Below are positions 27,895 to 36,986 of a stretch of DNA of 64,000 bases, one piece after another. Numbering within the stretch: the first letter of the stretch is position 1; each line of letters opens with the position of its first letter. A program made the position numbers and the translations under genes. The DNA is from Marchantia polymorpha subsp. ruderalis. Lineage: Eukaryota > Streptophyta > Marchantiopsida > Marchantiales > Marchantiaceae. The stretch is taken from positions 26,662,501 through 26,726,500 of the forward strand of contig AP031353.1 of NCBI GenBank assembly GCA_037833965.1, read 5' to 3'. The notes under the pieces are model-generated. The model was not told the DNA's origin, made no database searches, and saw only the letters and a list, made by a program, of their open reading frames with translations.

Positions 27895-28530
27895 TTACGT
27901 TGTCGTCAAGTGCACTCTTCTAAAACACACTTCTCGGATCCCAAAAAAATATTGAGCCTCACGTTTTCCCTTCAAAACCAGGACGATATGTCCAACAAAA
28001 AGGCTCCCGGACAGAAGGACAACTGGCGCCCTTGTGGACTGAGAACGAATTAAGGGGAAGGCGGGCCAGGCACCGATAGCGTCGATCCAAACATTCCCGT
28101 CCCTTCCCTTTCCGTCAGGTCCCACTGCGGGCCACGCACTGCGGCAGCCTCCGTGAAGCAAAGTCAACAAGCGGTGTCGAATCCGGAGGGGCCGAGAGGA
28201 TTCTCGGACGTCGTTCTCGCCCTCCGTCACGGAAATCGAGAAATCCTCGTCGGGCACGGCCAGCTCGGAAGGAAGGCGATGGCGCGGGCGCGGGACGGTC
28301 TGTCTTGCTCTGCCGGGAGGAGGACCCAGAAGGCGGTCGAGGACGCGGCCCTCCCCTTCGGAGGCCCGCTCTCCGTCCGACGCGTCTATCTGCTCCCGCG
28401 CCAAACGATTGGACCGTTGCGCCAAAGCCTCGTTCTATTCGGAGGGAAGCGACGACGGGGACAACGTCCATGTTGACTCACTCTCGCTCTGGCTCGTTTC
28501 CTCTTTACCTTTCTTCGTCTTCTTGATCGG
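27895..28530 (-). other. Isolated GC-rich island with a 176-residue open frame; possible orphan exon
   Basis: A GC-rich block stands between AT-rich flanks. On the minus strand an ATG at 28425 opens a 176-codon frame to 27895. Its first 95 residues are charged and mixed in composition (for example EDFSISVTEGENDVRES), more protein-like than the rest; the tail reads through AT-rich sequence. An overlapping minus frame (28471-28115) is Arg/Pro-rich and probably a shadow. No domain is recognised and no downstream exon was found. It could be a first exon, a gene relic or merely a CpG-rich fragment. Confidence 0.2.
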
Positions 28531-29367
28531 AGAGGAGAGCGTTCGGAGGTTCGACCTGCGTCGAGAAAAGGCCGAAAGCCTTTATTTATTTGGGATGAGG
28601 GAATTTTGTGCTTTGTGCATAATTGTTAGAATTCCCTTCTCGAGGCGGAGTCGTGCAAGGGCGCGTGAAGGGAGAGATTTGAGACGAGTGTGTAATTCCT
28701 CGAAAAAACGAAGATCTTGCCCGACTGCGATTATTGATGACAGAACTTATGCTGGGTCACGAGAGTCGATCTTTTAATTGGCGGAGAAGAGCGTGAATAG
28801 TTATGAGAATGATTGGAGAATGTGAAGGTATAGTATGTGCAGGAGGAGAGCAATTACTGTTATCTAAGGTAAGACAAGCCAGATTGCGTTTGATACACAT
28901 CCATTCTTTTCGGAGCTGCTGCATGATGGAGACCATGAGACACCAGGTCGGGAATCTGCCGGTCATCCTGCAACGAAATGTCATGGAGTTTGGGATGAGA
29001 ATCGGTTGTTCTACAATTTGAACGTGTTATTTCCCCCGGGAAATCTGGCGTGTCAGTAAGCTGCAGTCAGCTTTGTGGAGATCGTCCATAGACGGACGAC
29101 AGATTGGCCGGATCGATAGAGAAGACATGCTCAAAGCAAGAGAACCCGCCCTAGGATGTTCGGCTCGACTTAACATTTTTTTCTAACATGTCGCAGTTCC
29201 AACGGGGTTACTCGTCACGATTTCTAAGCCCTCAGCCTGATTCATATCTCAAATATTCGTGTCTTTTCTCCCAACTTGAATGACTCAGGTACGACTTCGT
29301 GCTCTGTGTCCCAGCCGTCCGGAATTATGAGCGTGTATGACGTCTGTTGTTCAGACTTCTAGTTACA

Positions 29368-29467
29368 AGATCAACCCCGAACATATGCCATCCGACGGCT
29401 TCTAGAGTGTGCGCGATCGGCGGGTGAGTTCTTCACGGTCGGATGGGCATACGGTCGGGGTTGATCT
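29368..29467. repeat. Long imperfect hairpin (29/30-nt arms, 41-nt loop)
   Basis: The left arm 29368-29396 begins AGATCAACCCCGA and ends CATCCGAC. The right arm 29438-29467 is its reverse complement except for a few central mismatches and one extra G. The loop is 29397-29437. Arm length and loop size would suit a plant miRNA-type foldback or a tiny terminal-inverted-repeat element. No flanking direct repeat was seen. Confidence 0.6.
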
Positions 29468-30222
29468 AGCCAAGAGTGTTACAAGTTACTCAAGCATATA
29501 TGCATGTGCGAAAATTGGACATGCATCTATGCTTGTCAATGAGCTCTTCTGCATGGGAAAATATTGTCCTCGTTTCTAGCATCTCCTACTTCACTGCTGT
29601 CTACATCGACGCAATTATTTCGCTGACATGAGAGGTTTGACTTGTTGGTCTTTCTACCGGAGTCCATATTTGTTCCATCGTTTCCCAGGTCCGGTAGTTT
29701 TTCCGAGAGGCGTAGTTTCGTCGTAGTGAAGTGAGACTCAAACTTCAGTACAAGACGAAGGCCACGTTTCTCACACGAACAAAATCCGCTTCGATATCCA
29801 GCCTTTGAATGGAGGCGAAGAAGTCTTTCAAATTCGGTAGACTTTTCTGAGAGAAAAACATTTTAAGAGGCCGTTTCACAGAGTACAACAACGATTGCTA
29901 TAGTAAACATTTAAGCCCGCACGAAACTGCGTCGTATCATCGTTACCATGATCCCGACTATGGGCAGATTCGGAGAAAAGTTGATGTTCAGAAGAACGTA
30001 GTCAGTAGAAGAAACATCGAGTATATTCCTCGAGAAACAGAGATTTGTTCTCGGGATCTTAAACCACATAATCTTAAATCCAGAAAGCAAGATGCTCTGG
30101 ATACATAATGACCTCCCTTTGACATGCTTCGTCCTTATTCATAGTTCTACAACACTCCGACTTTACTCTAGGAAATTTTAGCATCCTACACTAAGTAAGG
30201 CCAACGGAAAAAGCAAAACCCC

Positions 30223-30249
30223 CAGCAACTCTGGCCGCCAGAGTTGCTG
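30223..30249. repeat. Perfect 12-bp inverted repeat with 3-nt loop
   Basis: CAGCAACTCTGG, spacer CCG, then CCAGAGTTGCTG. It would form a very stable short stem-loop. No poly-T tract follows and no gene is adjacent, so its role is unknown. Confidence 0.75.
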
Positions 30250-31680
30250 TTTGACCACTTTTGCCGCGGAGGAGCAACATTCGAGACTATCACGACCGGA
30301 CACTGGACAGATTGAGGGGTAACTTCGCTCAGGGTACGTATAGTTTTGTTTGCCATGTCCGAAATCCGAGAGTTGATCCCGTCTCCTTTTGAATGTCTCA
30401 TTTTGAATGAAAGCATGCATGTTCACCGACTTCTTCTTTGCCTTAGGTTGATCTTGTGTTGACATTTACCCAGATTTACAGACTGTGCATCAGTCACAGA
30501 CCACATTCCTTTAAGTGAACAGTTGACACCTAGCTTTTGTAACATTTCCATGCGTTGTCGCGATTGCTTTGACACTGACCGCTTTCCATCACTGTGTAAT
30601 CCTGAGGATGATTCTTCTATTCTTGAGCCATGTGCACGTCACTTTACAAGAAGAAGAGTACCTCTATAAACAGCTGCAATTCTTTAACTCATTCTCCACA
30701 TCATTCAGTGTTGGCTGAATAGCAGGTCATCAGCGAGATGATCACCGAATGATTTAATCCGGTTTACTCAGCGACTCATCCAGGAGGTAGTAAAGTATAT
30801 TACATTTGTGCTGCGTCAAGTAATCATGTTGAATTGTGGCCTAGTGCAGGCACAGTCATGGACCTAAAAAAATGCTCTGGGCTTCTTTTCGTTCACTCCA
30901 TGTGATTCATCACGCTTACAGTTGTTTGAACGAGGTAATCACCGAGAGAGCTGGCATTATTAGTACAGAAGAGGAGAAGTGGAAGGAGCAGTATATTCTA
31001 CCCTGGGCGCTGAAACCCTCTCGAGGGCAACTGCCTTTCGGGTGCAAAACTGTCACTCTAAGCACATATGTCACGGAAGTGTGACTTTCTTGCCATATTT
31101 TGCAGGCTCGAAAGATCTTCTCCGCACGTAGAGGGTTGCCCTTCTCAGAGAGATCTCGGAATTTATTGACATCGACATAGACTTAGAAAACATTGAGTGC
31201 ATCCGTTTAGAGACGCACTCGATTCTTTGTATACTAGGAAACGTGCACAGGGGACGTCAAACTGGGCACGTCGCAGTTTGTTTCTGTCGGTACCAACAAG
31301 CGTGGACGCAGGTTCCCAAAACTTCCATATTCCGACTTTGTACATAGAAAGGTCCATGATGGCTCTTAAGGAGCACATATCAATCGCATTTGACAGGACA
31401 CCCGAGAAGTACGTGAGGGAAGATAGTATAGTATTCGCTTCTCACATGCTCAATTTGGAACGGGTATAACATCGAGACGACAGCATTCAGATGGGGGCCA
31501 ATTCTTCAGCGCAACCCCCATGGACAGACAGCGAGCCTAAGGCCGGATCGGACGGCCTTAGGCCTCTTTGTGATCACCGCTCGGAAGACTTTCACCAACG
31601 GAGGGCGGTCCTCCGGCTACGGTGAGACCCAATGGCACCTACGCCGACTCGACATCACTTACTACACTACTACTACATCG

Positions 31681-31970
31681 CTTCCTCGTAGGGATGGGCA
31701 CGGCTCGGCTAACGGCTAGCCAGCTAATGTTCTTTGTTAGCCGGCTAGCCGAATAGCCGATAAATATTGCCACCGCTATCCGGGGCCGAAAACAAACCGT
31801 AAACTCAAACCGAATTTACTCAGATTCGGCCGAAATTGTCCCATGAGTATTTATTTCGGCCGAATATTTCGGTTGACGGCATCTCGTCCTATAGCCGGCT
31901 AAATTAGAGGCCCTAGCCGGCTAGCCGATACAAATGGCTAGCCGGCTACGTGCCCATCCCTACTTCCTCG
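31681..31970 (+). mobile_element. hAT-type MITE copy 1 (274 bp) with exact 8-bp target-site duplication
   Basis: The element occupies 31689-31962. It starts TAGGGATGGGCACG and ends with the exact reverse complement CGTGCCCATCCCTA, a terminal repeat typical of hAT (Ac/Ds-like) elements. It is flanked on both sides by the 8-bp direct repeat CTTCCTCG (31681-31688 and 31963-31970), the length hAT transposases produce. It has no coding capacity. The interior is rich in TAGCCGGCTAGCC-type subrepeats close to both ends, which can pair with each other. The perfect duplication suggests a fairly recent insertion. Confidence 0.93.
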
Positions 31971-32166
31971 TGCTCTCATGTCCGACGGCTCTACTTCTTG
32001 TCTGTGTACGAGGCAGCGGGTCTCGTGCTCTTATCGTTGAATCCAGCGTCCGAAGACCTCACTGAACCACAGACCGGCTGATGGTTCAGGCCCGGTGGCC
32101 GTCCACACCGCGACGACAACGATCCGAATGGCACGAGGAGAGGCTGCAAGCGAGAGAGCGTTATCA

Positions 32167-32498
32167 TCGACGACTAGGGATCGGCTAGCTGGCTAACTTT
32201 CGGCTAGCCGGCTAGCGGATACAAAGGGCTAGCCGGCTAGTGCCTCTAATTTAGCCGGCTAGCCGATACAAAGGCTAGCCGGCTAGGGCCTCTAATTTAG
32301 CCGGCTATCGGCCGAAAATGCATTCCACCGAAATATTCGTACGAATAAAATGTTAGCGGATAATTTTGGCCGAATCTAAGGTAATCGGGTGAATACGTAA
32401 ATTCGGTCCGATTTTACGGTTTGTTTTCGGCCTTGGATAGTGGTGGCAATATTTACCAGCTAGCCGGTAGCCAAGCCGTGCCCATCCCTATCGACGAC
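32167..32498 (-). mobile_element. hAT-type MITE copy 2 (316 bp), inverted, with exact 8-bp target-site duplication
   Basis: The element occupies 32175-32490 and is flanked by TCGACGAC at 32167-32174 and 32491-32498. Read on the minus strand it begins TAGGGATGGGCACGGC and aligns along its length with copy 1, including the motif GGCCGAAAACAAACCGTAAA. Its other end is shorter (TAGGGATCGGCTAGC), lacking the GGGCAC part. It is longer than copy 1 because a roughly 46-bp subterminal unit (TAAATTAGAGGC plus flanking TAGCCGGCTAG) is duplicated. It is 212 bp from copy 1, in the opposite orientation. Confidence 0.92.
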
Positions 32499-33797
32499 GG
32501 TGCTCGCTCGATGCGCACGCGCGTGTTGGAGGCTGCAGAGTTCCAGTCTGTCGAGGGGCACTTGCGAGCGCTTCCCCCTATTTTGGTCAGTGCGCTTTTA
32601 GGCGCAGGGCAGCAGGCGTCGCGCCCGGACCACCCGTCCCCTCCCCTCCCCTCCCGGCCTGTCGCGGGATATATTTACAGCCCGCTGTCCCGAAACAGTC
32701 GAGACTGACCCGTCGAGGATGCCTGTTCGCACGCGCATGCTGCCATGCCCTTCAGGATCGGGCGCGATGGCCCCTCCAAAATAAGGTTTCGGTCCTGACA
32801 GCCTCGAGCGCGAGTCAAGAATGCGGATCCAAGCTCTCGCTGCGATGCAGCGAGCCATGCCCACTGCCGCTCCCTGTCCAGTTACCGCATTCACCACGCA
32901 CGAGTGGTGCATCGCCCTCGACGGTTTCTCGTCCGAGAATGGGCCCATTTTGCTCCAAGCTTGCCTCCTAGACCCTGGAAGTCGGTGGAGGCATGGACCC
33001 GATTCAAGTCGAGGATGATTCCTGTCGTGATCCCGGGCAGCGAACCCGGATTGGTCAGTCCGGCATTTTCCCGGGACGCCGGAACCTCTGCGCTCTCGCT
33101 TCGGTTCGCCGTGATCCGACGGTGAATGTGACCGCGTCAGCACCTATGGCCCGGAGGCGCTACGAGGTTGGAGAATCGAAGCGAGTCGTGGTTGCACGGA
33201 TCGCGACTATAATCTGTTCACGCGGTAGTGTAACGACTCGCTTAGTTGCACAAACTTTTACAAACGGCCGTACTGCCAGGTGTCAGGGATCCCAGTTTCT
33301 TTCTCCTCTTTCTTTCTTTCTTCATCCTCCCTTCGGGCTGCCCCGGATCAGCCGGATTTTATCTCAGTTTTGAGAACGGGGAGGCGGGGCACTTTGCGGG
33401 GAGGGAACGGGGAGGGCACTTTGCGGCAACCATGTAGAGGCCGCAACGTTGTATCTAGTGCGTTGCAATGATCTACGCCGTAACAATGATCGCAGTCGTG
33501 TCATGGAACGTTGCGGGAAAAAGAACTAAAACTGAACTGCAAGAGGGATAGCTCAGATGGAATCCCTAATGTTCAGACTGTAATATTTGTAATGAAACGG
33601 TGATAACAAATTGAGGCGACGAAATTTTAAGCGGCAAAGATTAGGGTTTTTGAAAATAGATTCACATCAATATTCTCCAGCTCGTCGTTGCGACGTCGCT
33701 TTTGGGTGCCAGTGTCAGTGCTTTGAGGAGCTCGTGCCAGAGCTCGTGCTTGTACTTTTCTTGTCATTTCAGGTGCTTTTGCAGGTGTGGTGACAGC
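32499..33797. other. GC-rich intergenic stretch between MITEs and the MULE relic
   Basis: GC-rich with several overlapping open frames on both strands (the longest is minus 33143-32598, 181 codons, Arg/Gly/Pro/Ser-rich). No frame has a domain or a convincing splice continuation. A short CCCCT repeat lies near 32636-32656. Confidence 0.3.
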
Positions 33798-34892
33798 ATG
33801 GAGGCAGGATGGATTGTGCAGGACCTACCTTATGAAGGCCCTTTCAATTCGTTAATGTTGAATTGGTCAAATGGGACGGCCTACATCAAAAGCTCGAGGC
33901 TTAACGATTTTGTTTCGGGAGAGGGATCTTGTCATAGTGATGCGAAGACAGAATTTGTGACACGTTGCTCATACAAGGGTGGAGGTACTAGGCACAATTG
34001 GGAATCGTATGCAATGTATTATTGCAAGTATGGTACTCCAGAAAGGGGCAAGAAGAGTATGCTTTCCTCGAATTTTATTCAAGATCCATCAACAAAGGCA
34101 AAATTTGGTCCTGGCAGCAGGGATAGACTAGATCATGATTCGCATCACAAGGGCTGTCAGTGCAGGTTTAGTGCCATTAAACTGCTGTCTAATGATCACA
34201 TTCCACCAGGAATCACAAAATTGATATACAAGCATAGAAGACACGTAAATGCTGCAGGTGTAGCTTGTCATGGCACAGCGTGTTCGGATAGTGTTGGCTT
34301 GTCATCCCAAATGGCCCGCAATTTATCCTCTGAATGCAGGTAACGGCATATTTGTTACATTTTCAATATATTTGTTTATCGTTCACAGTCAATCTTCCGT
34401 CATATTTGTAATATCTACAATAAATTTGTTGTTATTACAGTTTGTAAAACTTTGACACTAAGCAAGCACGTTGTCTAATATTTTCTACGTTCTTATGCCA
34501 GGGAGTGGGTTGAATGCGAGTTAAGAAGAGGTTTAACTCCTCCACAAATTCTCATGCGTGCTGCAAAAGCACTGTTTGAAAATCATCAGCGCTTAGGCTA
34601 TGTGCAAGGGTCCCCTATTAGAGATCATTATATCACATCTGCCGATGTGTATAATATCAAATTGGAACTGGACAAAGAAACTTGGAGAAGGCATGCTAAT
34701 GATAGAATTAGCACAGAATTATGGATGAAAGCGAATTCATCTCAAGTTGTTTTGTATTAGGCACCTTAAAGTGATCCATTTAAACCATTGAGGCTTGCTG
34801 TTACAAGACCCTTGCTCCTAGATTGGTTGCTAAAACATGGAAATGAAGGTTGTGTTGCTATAGATGGAACGCATGGCACGCAGAAGTATAAG
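33798..34892 (+). pseudogene. MULE/FAR1-like transposase N-terminal fragment, broken
   Basis: Two exon-like blocks join in phase: 33798-34339 (donor GTAACG) and 34502-34892 (acceptor CCAG, donor GTAATA). The first carries a Cys/His-rich region (CKYG ... DHDSHHKGCQCRF) like the FAR1/WRKY-GCM1-type zinc finger that precedes MULE transposase domains. The second contains an LTPPQILMRAAKALF helical stretch and then the start of the catalytic core, VAIDGTHGTQKYK, corresponding to the first DDE aspartate block (usual form AIDATFGTN). In-frame TAG (34758) and TAA (34767) stops interrupt it just before that block. No second or third acidic block follows, so it is truncated as well as interrupted. No terminal inverted repeats were found. 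A domesticated FAR1-family origin is the alternative. Confidence 0.65.
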
Positions 34893-35238
34893 GTAATATT
34901 CTACTACCACATTTTGATGTTTTTATCATCAGGCTTCCATGATTATGTATATTCTACCTTACTATTTGCAATCTCTGCAAGATATTTGAAAAAATGACGG
35001 TTTGGAGCTTTAACCAATCCTGTAAGAGATTATTGAACGTCTCAATGTGTGATGTATATGTTGTTTTATATACCTTGATCACGTCTAAATTATCAAGACA
35101 TAAAAATAGCGAATCATTCATTTGTATCAGGTTTAGCTTAGTATCAATGAAGATGAATACTTTGTAGACGATTGGCATACATGTAAGAGTTTGGTTCTTA
35201 CGTTCGTCTCCGACTGTCTTTCTGAATATTGCTTTCAG

Positions 35239-36346
35239 AAATTTGGGCCCAAACAATTACTTGTCTGGCCCCGTTCCAAGTTGGATTGGAGACCTGTCGC
35301 AACTCGAAGATATGTAAGTGTTCCTTATTAGTCTGGAGTTATCTCTACTCTCACCTTTTATCATCAAAAATTTTGATCTGTATCTGCAGTCTTGTAACAG
35401 CTCACTATAGTTACTAATTTTCTTCATTTGAGCCGATTTGCATTTAACGGATGCTACCTTTTTAGCAAATGTCTTCTTGTCCAGAAGACGAGTGTCATAA
35501 CGTTTTATTCATATTATATGAGCAAGACATTCTTTGCTTCTGAATCTCAAAATCCCTTGCAGAGACATCAAGATTACAAATTTTTCAGGAAGTCTCCCGT
35601 CAGAGATAGGAAAACTGAAAAATCTTCGGTCCCTGTAAGTAACTTATTCCTGAAATCACTCAATCGCATCAAATTTTTTCAAGCCTTTATATCATTATCC
35701 TTATCATGGAAAGCTTGAAAATGTGAATTTTTGCTCGCACTGTGTACCATTGATTTTTCTTTTGTTTCATCTTGTAATTTTATGATATCCAAAGTATGAT
35801 GAAGGGTGTAGACTCACTTTCCGGAGCCCATTTTCCAGGAACGCGGGGGCCAGTAGTCTTTCCGGATTTCTGCCTCCAGAACTTGGAAATCTAACGTCTC
35901 TTCAGTCGATGTGAGTATGAATGATTGAAACAATAAAGTGAGCGAACAGCAAGCCAACAGTTGGACAAAATGAGAACCAGACAAAGGACCCTGAAGAGTT
36001 ATAGAAGAGAGAAAAAATAATTAAGATGCAGGCAGTTTACATGAGAGATCTATTTATCGTTGTGTCCTGTGATAAAGTCTGTAGTACGGGCCAGTTTTGT
36101 CTCGATTCGTCTAGCTCTTCCATGACTTTGTGAAGATAACCTTTTTAATCTGTCATCAAGTTTTCAGTCTGCAACAAGGAGCCTGGAGCCTGATTACAAA
36201 AGGCATGTAACTATTTTACGTCTTCATCTACCTCCTTTTTGCTTGTCCTGATTGAAATATTTAACCTTGTACAGCCAGCTGAATGACAAGAAACTCACGG
36301 GAAGCATTTCGGATTCGTCCAAAAATCTACAGAACCTTACAAGCTT
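35239..36346 (+). pseudogene. Leucine-rich-repeat exons of a receptor-kinase-type gene, no kinase domain
   Basis: Consecutive one-repeat exons with good splice sites: 35239-35313 (75 nt, GPVPSWIGDLSQLED), 35563-35634 (72 nt, NFSGSLPSEIGKLKNLRSL), 35839-35910 (72 nt, SLSGFLPPELGNLTSLQSM), a degenerate remnant near 36168-36204, and 36275-36346 (72 nt, KLTGSISDSSKNLQNLTSL). Each starts with the last base of a codon and ends with two bases, so they splice in frame. This exon architecture is known from plant LRR-VIII receptor-like kinases (LRR plus malectin plus kinase). No signal peptide, malectin, transmembrane or kinase exon is seen on either side; upstream is the MULE fragment. The first repeat holds one extra Asn codon compared with the usual 24-residue unit. 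Best read as a gene fragment; retained expression as part of a chimeric transcript cannot be excluded. Confidence 0.72.
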
Positions 36347-36460
36347 GTGAGTGGATCCTCACCATGACAAGAAACCCATGTTAGAACTGCAAAGTATTGT
36401 GTTGGATTCTACTAGAGAGTTCAAACTGAATATACAGGAAAATGCAGGCGCATGCGACGA

Positions 36461-36541
36461 GTACTTATGTCTGGTGTACTTACTTACTTAGTGTACTTAC
36501 TGTATTGTATTGTTACTATACTTACTTGGTGTACTTATGTC
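36461..36541 (+). repeat. Imperfect GTGTACTTA-type minisatellite
   Basis: GTGTACTTA or close variants (GAGTACTTA, GTGTACTTACTTACTTA, CTATACTTACTT) recur through about 80 bp just after the LRR exons. Confidence 0.6.
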
Positions 36542-36986
36542 CTGAGCAGCAAAGCCAAGAGGAGGTTCAATTTTGGCGATCTGAATGGATGAAGGAAGCA
36601 AAATGGCGACTGGAGGACTACGACCACATGCAAAACACCATGTTTCTTCTGGAAAATGCCAAAGTAAGATTCTCCGACTCAAGATCAAACCTCATTTTAA
36701 TCATGTGTTCATGGACATCCACCTAATTTGTAGCAAGGTACATATAATTTGTATCTCTTGTGATTTGCTCTATGTTATTTGACATCAGATAATTGGAAGG
36801 CCGCCCTTAGTAGGAACATGTAGATTTTTATACAGTAGTTATGACACAACACCAAGAGCACAGTTTGGGTGGAACTTCACTCAGTATCTTCAGGAATTTG
36901 TTGACTGAATACAATGCTTATTCGTATTGGTAGGTTGAACCTTCACACAAGACTCTTGTTGCGAGCCAGTGGTGTACTGAGCGGTC

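Larger units (their letters stand above)
28531..31680. other. Intergenic region with two hairpins
   Basis: No supported coding sequence. Short frames such as 30465-30178 (minus) lack domains. The region holds the long hairpin at 29368-29467 and a short perfect one at 30223-30249, both listed separately. Confidence 0.4.

Noticed and set aside
32598-33143. 181-codon minus-strand frame
   Set aside because: Low-complexity composition in GC-rich DNA, overlapped by frames on the other strand, no recognisable domain.
33541-33565. GGGATAGCTCAGATGG, resembling a tRNA 5' end with an A box
   Set aside because: No matching anticodon stem, B box or acceptor stem follows, so not a tRNA gene; a SINE head could not be supported either.
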